The notes under the pieces: model-generated
The model's database searches: none
Seen by the model: only the letters and a program-made list of their open reading frames with translations
What the model was told of the DNA's origin: nothing
Origin: Elysia crispata
Taxonomy: Eukaryota; Mollusca; Gastropoda; Plakobranchidae
Assembly: GCA_033675545.1 (NCBI GenBank)
Contig: JAWDGP010007174.1
Span: 512,501-576,500 of the forward strand
Reading direction: 5' to 3'
DNA length: 64,000 bases
Shown here: piece after piece, positions 1 through 30,400 of the stretch
Position numbering within the stretch: position 1 is the stretch's first letter
Layout: every line of letters starts with the position of its first letter
Position numbers and translations under genes: made by a program

Positions 1-683
1 GGCTTACCGCGCATCCGGTGTATGCAATTTCGTTGTTGGAACCACCTAGATCTATAGCCCATATTATTCTACACTGTATCAAAGAGTCCCAGCAGCGCCA
101 ACTCGCAATCAAAAGATTATTGAACAGGACGGGCGAGAGCGAACCCGACGTTCATTGTATGCATATCAAAAGTTTGAGCCGACTGTAAAGTCCTTATCGA
201 TTATAAAGTATTTCTCAACTCTAGTAGGCTTAGACAGGGTCATGAGTCTCCAAGCTGCAAGGTGAAAAATAAATGTCCTGATTCGGCTTGTTCCAGCTGA
301 GTTCGTGGCAGGTCTCGGCTGCCCGTGTCGCAGATTAATGGCTTTCGCTGCCCGAGCAGCATGTTTGTGTAGGGATTATGGCAACTGCGGCGAAAAAATA
401 ATTGATAACCGATTCTGCCAAGTGATTAGGCCGTGCCCAGGGTTTTGCCACGGTAATGGAGTTTCTCTGCGAGATAGATCGAGATTTGGGTTTGGAAAAG
501 GGCCTCTGAATGTCAAGGGTCACAACTAATAAACAATCTAATACAAAAGAAATCAAACTGATGCATTCTAGCGCCAGTTGTAGCCATTATAAATAGGACT
601 GCATTGAGTAGGCTATATAATTTTTATGACCATGAGCTAATATTACAGCCAAAATAGTCCTCGTTTCGTTCTTTTCCCCCACA

Positions 684-685
684 TG

Positions 686-762
<77 letters not shown>
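684..762. repeat. (AAT)n microsatellite, tail of the adjacent SINE
   Basis: An almost pure ATA/AAT array of about 26 copies, followed by a short ATAA-rich stretch. It abuts the 3' end of the minus-strand SINE at 775-935, so it most likely grew from that element's simple-repeat tail. Confidence 0.9.
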
Positions 763-763
<1 letters not shown>

Positions 764-774
764 GATAAATAAAT

Positions 775-935
775 AAATCAGTGCTGCGGATTATTATGGT
801 GACACACCGTACAAAACGACGCTTTTCGTCTACTCGATGTCAGGGCTAGTCAGATGGGATCCGAACCCACCACCACATGTCCCAACTAGGGAACGAAGTT
901 TGTTGTCAGGCCAGCGCTCTACAGAAGGAGCCATT
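775..935 (-). mobile_element. tRNA-derived SINE
   Basis: Read on the minus strand, this starts with a tRNA-like head: an A-box-like segment GTAGAGCGCTGG near 915 and a B box GGTTCGGATCC near 850, at tRNA spacing. An unrelated body and an A/T-rich simple-repeat tail follow. The aminoacyl and anticodon stems do not pair like a working tRNA, so it is called a SINE and not a tRNA gene. The family is not identified. Confidence 0.6.
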
Positions 936-2672
936 TGGCGCAACATTTCGTAAAACTCGATTATAAAATTTCAGGGTGTCTTTTCAACGATTGCCCATTT
1001 TAGCACCGTCTACAAATTTAAACCCTCTCCTAAAAGTGCTCCTGAATTTTCAGATTTATCCATTTACTAGATCGCTTGTTTACCCAATGGTGTTAGTGAA
1101 GGCTTCTCCTCTTCTGAAGGCGTATCTTTGCTTATCAGTACAGTAACCCATGGCGCCTAGTAACTATATTCACTATGAGGATTAGTGTCAAACTCTCGAG
1201 CATACTGCATAAACCCGCGACCACCTTCGTTTAATGAACGGAAATAATTTACTATTTGTTGGACCTTTACAAATTTCCCCTTGAGAGCCGTAAAACAATA
1301 ATCATGATAACAGTGGTGTATGTTATTCTATTCGAAATGCTTGGAAACTGATAAATAGATTGAAGTATTATGTACTCGATTTTTAAAGTATTGTTCCGAT
1401 TAGAACAAAAAACAAAAAAAGAATTTTGAGTACTCTCTAAAAATTTGAAAATATCCGTAATATTGCATAATTATATAAACATGATTTGAACACCCATCAG
1501 TTTTCTCTCGTTACCACTTCGAAAATATACATAATGAGCTTAAGCCCGTTCTTCTTTTCGTATTTAAGTGACCGCATTAGAAAAAAAAATAATCCAGAAA
1601 ATGGTATATTTAACGATACGACACCGTTTTAGCATCGGCCTATGTATCGAATAGTTGAGCAGAGTAGATGAAAGAAAGAGAAAGAACAGGTTTCGCTGTT
1701 ATCTTGACAACCACCTAAGTGAAGGACACGATTGCAAACTTAATTTAATGAATTTTTTCACATGCTGTGTTGTTTTGAATATGAAAAAAGTATAAGTATT
1801 AATACTATTATGTGATATGATTTTCACGTATTCTTATCACCAAAGGGCGTTAATGACTGAACATTACTTTATGCAACATATAATTATGCCTAGACCACTA
1901 ACCGGCTCAAATTTAGAATTGAAATCTATAAAGATAACTCAGGTCGATATTTAGCTCAACAGTCACGGTGGCGTTACGCAGGACGCACATTAATTTACTC
2001 AGATCATTTGATATTGATCAGCGAACCGTGGACTTTTGCTCTTCCGTCTCTAAAGTTTATCCGATATATTATATTCAGTCTGCTGTTTGAAGGGAGCAAC
2101 CGTTATTGGTGATAAAACTGCCTTTGACTTGTTGTTTTCAATGAAATATCTTTCGTGGGCATAAATTATAAAAACTTGCTTTTTTCGTATTGATCTCCGC
2201 CCTATTAATCGTGCATGGTAGGGCTGCCACTTTTTTTTTCTCTGTGTTAGATGATGGATTGGAATAAAATATTCGTTTCTCTTTTACACTTAATCTTTCT
2301 TCAATTCTCCCAAACGCGCTTGACTTGATAATAAACATTAGTTATTCGCCTAGGCTCAAAATGCTGCGTTTATTTTCTGCAGTATTCTCGCATTTGGCTG
2401 GTGAATTGTAGTCTTGCTTCCCACATTGATAAAAACTTTTAGCAGAAGTCTGTGAAGGATGTTATGGGCACGGTGATTTGCGCAGGCAGTTTGAAATTTC
2501 AATTGAATCATTTATTTAAATTCTAATTGTGTAGTCGCCCAAATAGAAGCTTACTGTCATTTACCTTTTTGTAGTTTATAGATGGAATAGATATGTCGCT
2601 AAACGAAACTACCTTACCACAAGACTAAATACTATATAATTGTAAAATAATGTAGGTCTATAATTCTCTTTC

Positions 2673-2838
<166 letters not shown>

Positions 2839-3820
2839 CCCCCTCCCTTCCCCTCCCGTCTCCGCTAAATCATGGCTTTGAGTTTCACGACTATTTTTAA
2901 ATTTGTTTCTTTCTAATGAAATGTGGCAAGAGAAGTTTTTTTTTCCTTTAAACTTTTTAACCATATCTTTCGAGTGATTGTTGACAATACGAAAACCAAT
3001 TTTATCTCGGCATCGTTTAAAAAATGTTTGCCCAATGGGCACCGTTTCATAAAATCGCAGGCCTCCTTGATTTTTTGACATTGGACTCTTTTGGGCTTTG
3101 CCTAGTCTTACAGGGTACAATCTCTTAGATTTTGCAAAATTTTGAAAACGTGTACACAGCTGTATACCGTGGACGTAGCACGGAGATTCTGTTGTGACTT
3201 TGACTTGTAGGAATTGGGTTATCTGCAATCTTTGACTTTTAAGGCTTTTTTTTTACTATTCCCGACAAGAGTAGTAGTGATACATGAGAGCTTTGCAGTT
3301 GTGCCTGCTGCACATGCGAGGTTTTGTCCCATGAATTGCCTCGGTATTCGTGCTATTAGTATTATGTATGGATGACAACCTAATTTGTCTAAGGATACCT
3401 CGCGGAACCATTAGGCAAATCAAAATCAATTCCCGTTGTATTCATAATCATGCTTTAAACTCTGCGATGATTGAATTGCTTCTGCAATAATTGATTAGTA
3501 CTGTTGCACATAAACTGGTGTGTCATTGTGTTATGGAAGAGCCATAAAGAGTGAGACGAAAAGGCTTGATTTTAAGATAGATGTACTTCATGTAAAGATC
3601 TTGAAGTTCAGATTTAAATCATTGTGGCGCCGTTGACGGTGGATGAGTTTCTCGTCTCATCTTTTCAACCCTGCCCTGTCTGACTAAGACTTGAATTTGG
3701 TCGTATTGATACAATAAGGCAAGAAGTGATCTTTTTGTGTGTATGGTGTAAAGCTTTAAAAGAGAAATCAACGAATCGGTAAAACTTAACAGCTTTTTTT
3801 TTTTTTGTCCTGTCCCCCAG

Positions 3821-12805
<8,985 letters not shown>

Positions 12806-12936
12806 TTAACATATGCACACTTTCAGGAGACTGCTTACACTTAAAACTTTTTAAAAAAATTACAAAACCAACATTTGTAAAAGTTCTGAGTTATATTTTA
12901 AAATAGTTTTAACAGTTTTTTTTTTGTTTTTTTTTT

Positions 12937-12942
12937 AATAAA
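12937..12942 (+). promoter_or_regulatory. Candidate poly(A) signal of TEKTL1
   Basis: First AATAAA after the TEKTL1 stop, about 130 bases downstream, in a T-rich setting. A second candidate (GAATAAAATAC) lies near 15132. Which one is used cannot be told from sequence. Confidence 0.4.
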
Positions 12943-15900
12943 TTGCCTCATTCTTTTCTGCTTTTAGGACAAAAAATTTTTTAAAAATATTGCTATCTAA
13001 GCAAGAGATCTTTGCTTGTAAGAATTCAATTTGCTTTTGGAAGTTATTTAAACAATTATTTTATATGCCCATGCTTTGCCTCAAGAACTTATTTTTTCCT
13101 ATGGTACATGGCTGCAGCTTTAAGTGAAGAATGAGATACACTTATAATTATTAATTATATATGTGGCAGAAAAACTTTTAATTAATAGCTTTAAAGTCAA
13201 CCAGTCTGAGAAAGCTAAAGATCTCTCATTCATTTTCGAAATTAGAGATTTTTTATTTTCTCAACACCCACCAAACAGAAAGATATTTCATAAACAGTAA
13301 TTTTTTTTTCATGATAACACCCATGTTGCTTCATTTCGCATTTGCCTTGCCATTTATGCTTTTCTTTCTTAATTTTGAGAGAATAAAAAAAGTTAGTAAG
13401 TTTGATAACTAATATGATGGTAGATTGCCATGTTGATTTAAAACCTGCTGTTACCTTCTGGTCAAATGTAAAGGGAACATTTCCACTCTGCAAAATCTAA
13501 TGAATATCAAAGGGGAAAATTAAGCAAATATCTCTGCATTTTTCAAGTACCACTTCATATTTTCATAAGCAACTCTGTGCTCTCATCCAAAATTGCCAGA
13601 GCCCTTAGCCCATGTGTTATATGAGTTTTTTAAGAAGATAGAGAATTTAAAATCGTGTCAGTATTTCCCAGGCAAGACATCTCAGCATTAACATAAATGT
13701 TCCTTTACCAAGAAGCACTTGCCATTTTTTAAAATCTCATTATTGCTCTCCACAACTGGGGTAGGAAGTAATTTCTCCTCAAAATGAATGTCTGCCTATT
13801 TATTACAACTTTAGAGGAAGAAATTCACCTCAAATTAATGTTCTGCCTATCTCATTAATTCCTTTTACTCAATCTGTTAACCCAAAGGCTGTGATATAGA
13901 TATGCAAGTAGTTGGCACCTGTGATAAATTTCTTTCTTTTCCTAAATTCTTTCCTACTTTGACTTGACACTTTAAATTTCATGCAACTATGCAAGTGCAT
14001 TGTTTATTTTTTTTCATGTTTTAAGTCTTTCATTGCTTGTTGAAAGTAAGATGTATTAGGTATTTACAGTGCCACCAAATTTCAAACATTTTGAGTTTAA
14101 AATAATGGCTTATTGTCTCTGTTTTGGCAAAGTCCAGACAATGATTTATCATGCCATATGACATAGTAACCACCAAGATACAATTAATCTGTGCTGATTA
14201 AAGGAAAAAAAAAAAGAAATTCTACAAAAATTTTTTAGTAGATTTTAAAGATCACAGTTTTTTAATGCCAACAAAAAACAATCAATCAACAGCTTTTTTT
14301 TAACCACCTCAACCCTTCTGGCTCCTTACAGCTTTTTGCATGCTTTTACAATTGATTTTGATTGTATAACGAAGCACAATTCATTATTGTTTCATAATGC
14401 CATTCAGGATGCAGTACTTTCTTAATCACATAGTATTTAGTTCAGTATTATTTGCAACAGACAGGAGTCTTTTACATCCTGCACTGCATATTTATTGTTT
14501 GTTCAAGTAATTAAAATATATGCCTTGTATCCAGACAGTTGGACTTCATCTCTGTACAGCATTACTTTGCCTATATGTTGTTTTTTTTCAATTTATTTAT
14601 TCACATGTAAATGTCTTTGATGGTCTCAGTGACAAATAAGAAAATTAAATTATAATTAAAACAGGAGAATATTTTCAAGTCATTTTATTATTTATTTAGA
14701 TCAATTTTCCTTTTTTTTTTTTACTAAAGGGTATTTTCTCCACTTAGTGCTAATTGTAACTGATAGATGTAAAATTCAAAATTCATTTTTAATAATGATT
14801 TTACTTTTGCTTTCGATTTTAGGATGAAAAATATTATGTAAGCAGCTTTTTTAAGCCTTGAATCTCTTTACAAATAGTATTTAATTTGCCTTATATATCA
14901 GAGTATGTTACCACTACTAAAAAAACATTTTATCGTTTCTTTAGTCAGGCAACTATTGGTACATGAACTGTGCATTTCTAAGATGTTTGATACATAATTA
15001 TATATTGAATGTATTTTATTTCATGACCAAAAAAATCCTTTTGTACATTTTTACTTTTTCAATCTTTGAATCTTTTAACTCCACATTCAGGAAGTAAATG
15101 TTGCAGATTGTCAGTTTGGAAATGAAAAGTTGAATAAAATACTCTAAACGGGTATTTTTTCTGTGTCTCTTTCATTTTTTCATTTGCATTGCAACCGGTC
15201 CTAATTTTTTTAATAGATGATGTTCCTAAAAAAGGTCAGCGAGAATTAAGCACCTTGATTAACTGGCACTCTTAGACCAAAGATTAGAGGGATACATAGG
15301 CCTAGTCTATTGTTTATGAATTAATACACCTCGTTCTACACTAAAAACGGACAACAGAGGCTGAATTTTGCTTGCATTTTGCACTTAAAAGTCGAATATG
15401 CATACTACATAAATATTACACCCAAAACCCTGCCTAGATCTAAATTTCATAATAATTCTTTGCAAGACTCATAGATTTAACAATCTAGCCTAGATTTAGA
15501 TCTATGTCTATTGCTCATTGAAATGCAAGAGAAAAATTTTTCCAAGTCATTTCTAGCTTGGTTACAGAGCAGATTGTATTAAGATTAATTTATAAGTACA
15601 GGAAACACAGACAGAAGCGACTGGAAGTTCCCCGTTTAGCCTTAGCAACAAAACGAGTTATTTTAGCCTTAGTCTAGCCACAATAAATTATTCCCATTGT
15701 GTATGAGATCTGGTGCATGTCTTTCTGTCTATGTGTGCCTCTCTCTCTTTCTCCCCCTCCCCACTTTAATGTCCTTATGCAGTAATATTGTTTTGCAAAT
15801 GCCTCGAGGTACTGACGAAATTTTAAAGAAATGGACGATATCACCTTAAACTGAAATTCATAGCATTTAATACATTTAATAATTCAAATTCTCTTATCAC

Positions 15901-17531
15901 TTGAGGCAGAGACAAGAAAGGAGAGAAGGAGAGAGAGGAAGGGAAAGGAGAGAGAGATACAGAGGGAGAGAGAGGAAGTGAGGATAGAAAAATGAGAGAT
16001 AGACAGAGAGGGAGAAATAGAGGAAAGAGAGAAATAGCAAGAAAGACATAGGAGAGTAGGAGAGAAAAAAAAATAGAATAAGAGAGAGGGAGAAAGATAG
16101 AGACAGAAAAAAGAGAGAGGAGAAAGAAAGAAATAAAGGAGAAAGAGAGAGAGAGTTTACTGACGACAGTCAAGAGATCTCAGCTTGCATGCGATTACAC
16201 CTCAATATTGCACTGTAGTCATAGAGCGCTACAAACGCTTTTCTTGTATTTCACTGTTTTGTTTTTAATAAAAATTTCACCTGTTCATTCCTTTATAATG
16301 TTTAGATTTAACATACATGCTAATTGCTCGAAGATTAGATATAAAATTGATTATTTTCCGTCTCTGAACAGTAATCAGTAATTTCCACATTAAAAACTAA
16401 CTATTAAGCTTAAGCCTAGGCTGTGTTTGTATGTCGTTCAAGGAAGGTAACCCTCGCTAAAATTTATTAGGGATATCGCCTATTTAAAAAAAAAAAAATT
16501 TATAACCTCCTCTTTCTTTGTGCTATAGGTAGAGATTGAAAAATTGAATATGTATTCACAGAGTTATTATAGTTCGTTCAATTGTATCCACAATGTAATC
16601 TTAAAAAGAAATAAATGTAATTTTAAATAGCAATCCCTTTTACAAATGACAAGAAGTGCAATGCAACTCAATTTGACTGGACATGAGGCTCTTGTGCAAA
16701 CTTATTAATTCTTGAATTTTTTTTTCTGCATTCCCCAATTGCAACTTGTAATTAAACCATAGCTAGTATCTCATTCTAACTCATGAAAAATTTTAAAAAT
16801 AAAACAAAGCGCATAGTAGCCTGTGAAATTATAAAGATAGAAATGGTATCCCTTAATTTTTGTGCATAACTGTAGTCATATTAAAAACATGAGCTTTAAT
16901 TTCTTTACACCACAATGTCAGAGCTCTGCCAGTGCATGGTTACTATCAAGACTTGAGTGTTCTTTGTTATAAAACGTCAATGCAAAACTTAATTTCCATT
17001 CTAGCCTTCTTAATGTATGTAGCAACAATGATCTTAGTTCTACTTTTACAAGGAGAAATAACATATAATACCTCTGAGTCTGAAATCTATCTTGCACAAA
17101 TTTTAATGAAGGTTTCAATGCAAAAAAAAAATAAAAAAACTTTTTATTTTCAATCATGATACGCAAGCCAGCTAGGGTGGTACTTTTTAATTATAATCAA
17201 ACTCTGTGTTAAAATTTTTAGAGCAGTACTTATTTAAAAAATTACATTTTTATGTAGACTTCTCCTCTCTCTTTTTTTTTCTATTAAAAGAGTCCATTTA
17301 TCTCTACACAACTCTCCTTATGAAATTTAGGGGACTAAATTGCCCAAAGCAAAAAGTTTTATTTTGAATGGTTGTAACTATTTTTGAATCTTAGAAAATT
17401 GTCCTGAACAGGTAGCAGTGTATAACTATAAGTAAAATTGGCCCTATTGACATTTTCAAAGTCAGTAACAAAGGAAAAATAGGATATGGAGAGAAAATAA
17501 AAATGCCCCATTATTCATATTTTTTTTTCTC
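12943..17531. other. Intergenic region between convergent TEKTL1 and RAB14
   Basis: No splice-bounded coding segment seen on either strand. Contents are AT-rich unique-looking sequence, a purine-rich stretch (GA, GAA, GGGA) at about 15900-16160, and scattered AGATCT motifs near 15430-15500. Open frames here (13242-13493, 15841-16173, 16918-17166) have low-complexity or AT-driven translations. Confidence 0.55.
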
Positions 17532-20500
17532 TTTATTTAACCACAAATTGTTTAGTTTTGGAAAATAATTTCCAATAATTTCAGATTGCACCAAAGTAAA
17601 TACTTCACTTTACAAATCAAACACACTAAAAATGGGTTTAAAAAAATGTATTGAATCACAATCTTGATACCATGATCCATTTCAGCTATGAATCAGGATC
17701 CTAGCCAAAATTTTCTAACATTGACAAAAAACTACTACAATTTATCAAACAAAGAGCGAGAGAAAATTGAAAGATCATCAAAGTAAAAAATCACAATCGC
17801 TTTCCCGTCATAACTGTCACAAAGATATTAACTACAGCAAAGAAATGAAGATCTCTTTCAGCTGAGTACACTAAGATAAGAACTTGCATCTCCCTAAAAT
17901 CCAAGATTCTTTTCAAACATGAAGGGGAAACCACACATTAAACAATCTGCTTAAATCCTCTAGACTTCAAGTTTCTCCACCATGGCTTCCCCAATTGTAA
18001 TCACACAAACAGACCTCATCTATGCCTAGGGTAACTATCAGCCTATTCTTGTAAAGCAAGTTACGCTTTTCCTGTACGTTGATTCATTACTGCTAATAAA
18101 GTAATCTAGATCTAGCACACAAACAAACAAGGTATGAAAGTAAAGAATATGTAAATAAACAAAAAATAATTATTTCCAACATCAGCACAGCCACCACACT
18201 GAAACACTCTTACTCAGACAAAGAAAAATAAATAATGTTTAACAAAGAATCAAAACACATGTTCTGTCATACAAAATCTCTCTGGTCCTTTAAAACCAAT
18301 GAAACATAATCTTAACAATTGTCCCTGCCTTATGGCTCTCTATAGGGAAAGAAAAACAAAAAAAAACTTACTTTCATTTTTTTTAAAGTCTACAATTCTA
18401 TGTAGATTTAATCACTTCCTCTGAATATTTTCTGTCACCAATAATTTGTTGTTGTACTTATACACAGCCAAAACAAGATTCAAATCAGTTCTTGAAAATG
18501 AGGTTCACATTAAACAGCATTCAAGCTCAACCTGTAAAATCAGACTTTGACTTTTGCTCAGAAGTTTTCCAAGCAGTTTTCTAACACACAGAGACATCCC
18601 CACTGAGCAGACACATCAACAGGCATGGTGCAAAATGGCTTTCTCCAGTGCCAGGAATGAAATAAGTATTACAAGATGCTCCACATCCTTCAAGAAAAAA
18701 TGGTGGTGGTGGGGTGGGAAGAGTAGAGGGCCAGGGAGATAAATCATTTTTAAAAAATACAACGCAGAGTAATGCAAAACAAAAATAAAAAGTCACAAAC
18801 CGTTTTGTTTCATTCAATGTATGCAGGCATAGGAATGAAGTTAATTTTAAGAGCAAAGACCCCTTGTTGACAGTATTAGCCGAACAAAACAACAAATTTA
18901 CACCCAAACATAAATTGTTTCTGGGACAATACCGTAGGATTGCCAATTTACCAAGTACATACTTAAAAAAAAAAACCAAAGGAGTGCAAGAGCCCATTCC
19001 TTTTCATTTTGTTTAGTTTTAAATCAAAATGTGCCTATATTCATTTGAAATGACAATGAAAAGAAGAATAACCGAAATTGACCTTCACTCTCCCCTCCCA
19101 AAAAAAATTAAAAACAAAAACAACAAAAAAACAGTCCCAAGTATAAATCTCCAAGCAGGCAAAAGATGTAGCTCTATGCATATGATTTGCATGGGAAAAA
19201 AAGTTGAAAAATGGTAAAGATGTATGTATATGGTTCAAACATAGCTGGAAGTTTGACAAATTAGAAGACTCGACCTTTGTTCATACAACCCCTTATTTAG
19301 GCCTCCTTTCTCTCTTCTAGCCAAAAATCTACATTATTAAACATTCATAAATACAACAAAGAAAAAAAGATTTAACTTTTAAAACAATCATTATACAACA
19401 AAGGTGACTATTCGTGAAAACCATTATCCATAACAATGTCAATTTACTCAAGTAGTTATCTACAAAGTTACAATGAACTTCTAATAGCTACATGTCTTTA
19501 ATATGATTTTTATCAATGATTTCAGAAAAGAATTCACGTTCTAAATACATTTGATCTTTATGCCCTGTGTACATACAAAACAAATTTGGAAAACCTACAA
19601 TAGCCAGCCAGTGAGTACACCAAAATAAAAAAAAATGTGGGAAAAATATACCTTTGACACAACACTTCAAAAAAATGCTACATAATATATTGGCTTTCTA
19701 TTTGTAGGAAGTTTGTTGTGTTATCATTTCATCGCCAAAACAAAAAAAATTAAAGAATCTACTCAAGAGATGATTGTGACTACTCTTAAAATGCAGGAGC
19801 ATATTTAGATAGAAGTATCACTTACCTAAATTAATCATTCTTGGAAAGTTTGCTGTAACGATTATTTCATGTTTAGCATAATAAAATAGGAAACAAAAAA
19901 AAAATGTACATATAAAACATACGAAAAGGCCTTTATCACTTACAAACGCGTACTGGCTTACATCAATTCCTTTTGTAGCCACTAAAAAAAAAATTGTTTT
20001 AAAAAAATCTTAAGAAGGTTCAAATTGTGTGCATTTGTGAAGTTGAAGGGGACAAAGAATTAATTTCCTGTCAACTCTTTAGAAATGCATGCAAACGTTC
20101 AATTCCCATTATTTGTTGTCAAAAAAAAAGAGAACCAACATTTCACTGACCGCCAAAACCTTGTACACAGTTTAATGCATATAGTGTACACTTATAGAAA
20201 TGTGAACATTCTAAGCATCTTTCATCTCATCCAAACAATCTTCACACATTTAAGCTACCTAATATGTCATGTGTTAAACACAGACTTGTTTTCCCTTTTA
20301 CACATTCAGCAAAACATTATATACAGATAGCATGAGGCTAAAGTATACATGCAATAGATTGTACAATTTCAGTTCAAAAACAAAAATATGTATATATATA
20401 TCTATAAAATACTTGTGCAGAAAATGATTGTTCTCTTAGCAAGCATTTATTAAAACTAAAAACAGAGAGAATTTTCAAACTTAACACGTACACCCAGCCG

Positions 20501-21470
20501 GCACCAACATTTCAGATTTAATTATCTTCTTTTCTTTTGAATAACAAAAAAGGACATAATACATTCCAATCTCTTACTTGCAGCACTGCCTTTAAAGCAA
20601 AACATTGTCTGGAAGTAAAATTTTTTTTCAATCTTCTTTCATTTATGGGAAATAAAAACACAGTGGATAAGTTATCTTTTTTTTAAACTACCTATTGCAG
20701 TAAAGCTGTGGGCCTATTCAGTTTGGAAGTTTTCTTTCCCGTGATGATATTGAGGTTGATTTCACAAACTTTCCCCCTTTCCCTTTACAACTTATCTATC
20801 TTTTGATTGTAAATGGTTCAAATATTTCACTTAGGGTCGTTTTACAATTTATATTTATGATAAAGATTATTAATGTAAGTAAAAAAATATTTGTTACAAA
20901 ACAAAAATAATTTGTGAATGTGTTCAAAATGTGTGCAGCATAATAGGTACCCAAAAAAAGAAAAAAATAATGATAATGAATTTAAATTGATGACATCAGC
21001 CGTACTGTTTTTAGAATAGATTTTTATCAAATGTTTGGGTTGAAGACATAAAAAAAAGGATTTCCTAGAAGGTATAAAAAAATAAACATAAACCAACAAT
21101 TTAACATATTTCTAATAACAAAAGTAACAAAAAAAAAGACCACACAACTTAAAAGCAAAAAGATTTTAGGGGCCTCAAAAATTAAATAATAAATATAAAG
21201 ATCTCTGCTACTTTTAACAATTTGTAAAATAGAAATGGTTTTTGGTTACCAAAAGGTGGAAAAGACAAAGGAGAAACAAAAGGAATAGAAAAAAAAAATG
21301 TAAATAAGAGAGTAAGTATGTAACGATTTCACCTAGCTAGTATATCTCATTTGACTAAAGGAGAAAGATGCCACGGGATAAGGACTTATACTGGATGATG
21401 AGGGAGAGAATCTGATGAAAGTAACGATGAAATATGGTGTGACAACAACACAGACATGAGTGGTCTTCTC
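17532..21470 (-). other. RAB14: Probable long 3' UTR of RAB14
   Basis: This follows the RAB14 stop and contains no exon on either strand. It is strongly A-rich on the plus strand, that is U-rich on the transcript, as in many long 3' UTRs. An AATAAA in transcript sense lies at 17532-17537 and would give a 3.9-kb UTR; earlier signals could give shorter forms. The extent is inference. Confidence 0.35.
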
Positions 21471-28381
<6,911 letters not shown>

Positions 28382-28436
28382 ACTGACCTCTGTTGTATAA
28401 TAGAACTGATAGGGTGCAAAGAACACCAGGAGGACT
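28382..28436 (-). other. RAB14: RAB14 5' UTR, part in the start-codon exon
   Basis: On the minus strand a TTTTTTCAG acceptor precedes 28436, leaving 55 bases of leader before the ATG. This shows that the transcript begins in an upstream exon. The most likely partner donor is at 30256. Confidence 0.7.
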
Positions 28437-30256
28437 CTGAAAAAATAAAAATATTGAAAATTTTATAGCTTGCAAAAGAAACTGATTATAATCTAGACTT
28501 CTAATGTAAAGACAGAAGGCTTGCAATGGAAGACTGAGAAAGAGCTTGTTGTGCCATATGTTAGACTCTTTGCATTCAGCTAACAATGCACCAACCTTTC
28601 TCTAAAAAAGTACGCCTAACCAAAGATTGAGAGTTAAAAAAAGAAACATCTCCATATGGGTGTTTCTCACTCTAAATCATAGCTTGCTCCGGAAAAAGGC
28701 AGAATGTATTTAATGGAGTTTTTATCACAGACCAAATCAAAATAAAATTCACTTTTTCTTTCTGGGAAAAAAATATTCATGACCCCTAAGTATCTTGAGC
28801 CATTCAATATTACAACCGGTAGAATGAGTAAATATTGTGTTGCGTAAAAATGGAATTTATCACGAAAATCACATATTATGGAGAAAGCTTTTGTCAAAGT
28901 CCTACTATAATTATAAGAAGTTTTGAATTTGAAGAGGAATCGAGTAACCTCAAGGGAAAAAAAGCAGACAATATTTTCCTCATTGTTTTAAACTTTTACA
29001 GCATTGATGAAACAAAATTTAAATGATTATCCAAGAGCTATCATCACCGCCTCAGTACCTGTAAAATGTGTTCTGTAATCATATGAAGATCACAAATCTG
29101 AAGGCCAATCATTTTTAAAACTGAATACATGAAAATCTTAAGCCCTTAATTTTTGTTTTCATGCAAATACTGAGTGATGTACGTGGTTTTAAAAAAACAT
29201 CTACACTCTATCTGTCAATGGTCAGGATGTTTAACAATTTAAACTTGGTAGTGTTCAATTTTTCAAAATGTGACATGTCTGCTTTTTCCCATGTGACCTT
29301 CATCTGTCATTAATGAAAAAATTGGAAACTTTTTCATTTTTCTGTCATCCAGTGTTCTCCAACAAAAACTGGAAAAGCAGACAATAGCTACCAGAACAAA
29401 TTGGTTTAGATACCCCATGTTTATCTCTGATTTTGAAGCCTAAAGATAACCCTGAATCAAAATTTTTTTTGGGACGTTAGCTGCTGCAATCCAAAATAAA
29501 TCATTATAAGGAATAATGAAATAAATATTTATGAGTTTTATAATTTAAGGCCAAAAGAAACCTCTTATTTCATAATCAAACTCCAAAGGGTTTTTAAAGT
29601 GCACCCAGATCAAACTTGTTTCTAAATTAAATATAAGCTGTCGTGTGATTAAGTTTTAATGTAGACTGGGCTAACCTATGAGGGGTTCCACTTTAAAGTT
29701 CTGCTGTGAAGCTAATTTGTAAAATAAAATCACTTGAGGTCAACTGGATAATATCTGTATCTGCCTCACCCACTACCATCTCCACTGACCCGTCTATGGT
29801 TACCTTTAGTCTCACTAATGTTAGATTGTTACACATGAAAAATGATCAATTAAAAAAAGTAATAAAATATTACAAAGGACATCAAAATCAGCCTCAATTT
29901 GGGTCAACCATCTTAGTATTATAGTGAGGACAATTTTGTTCCTGATGATCTAATCAAGAGCCCTACATGTATTTAGGTGACAAACTAGGCAGAACCTGTT
30001 CACAATATATTCAAAACAATCCAGAATGGAAAGAAAGATTAAATATTGAACAATTCATTACTTTTAAAAAGAATATAACTTCATCGCGATCTAAACCATA
30101 GGTCTAGATTCTAGATCTGATAAACCTTGAACCTTGAAATGTTCGATGTTGTAGATAGACTTGCATGTGAGCCCTAACCAAATTGTCTGAACTTTTTCGC
30201 ACCCATCACAATGCCGGATCTTGACTCAGTCTCAAAATAAAAAAAAAGTTACTTAC
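28437..30256 (-). other. Probable RAB14 leader intron
   Basis: Bounded by a good acceptor at 28437 and a GTAAGT donor at 30251-30256 on the minus strand. No coding exon recognised inside; a CTAGATTCTAGATCTG motif lies near 30100. Confidence 0.5.
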
Positions 30257-30400
30257 CCCAACCAACCGGAACCCACCACAAGCAACCCAGATTAAAGGAT
30301 AATAAAAAGAAAATTAAGGGAAGGAAATATATTATACTATTAGCTCTGCGGGTTTTGTTTTGTTTCATTGGCGCTGGGTGACATGGCCCGTACGCAACAC
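30257..30400 (-). other. RAB14: Candidate RAB14 first (non-coding) exon and promoter area
   Basis: Ends in GGTTGGTTGGG followed by GTAAGT on the minus strand, a strong donor at the right distance from the acceptor before the start codon. The high end of the exon is a guess. The adjoining 30.36-30.42 kb is richer in GC and CpG (GGCGCTGGGTGACATGGCCC) than the introns, as expected near a start site. Confidence 0.4.

Noticed and set aside
305-556. Cys/Arg-rich frames on both strands near the left end
   Set aside because: No similarity recognised and no splice sites; consistent with chance in a CpG-richer stretch.
14823-14838. Possible 15-nt microexon (DEKYY) between TTTTAG and GTAAGC
   Set aside because: TEKTL1 already terminates at 12805 and no partner exon is visible; chance splice-like bases.
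15841-16173. 110-residue Ser/Leu-rich minus-strand frame
   Set aside because: Translation of a purine-rich low-complexity stretch.
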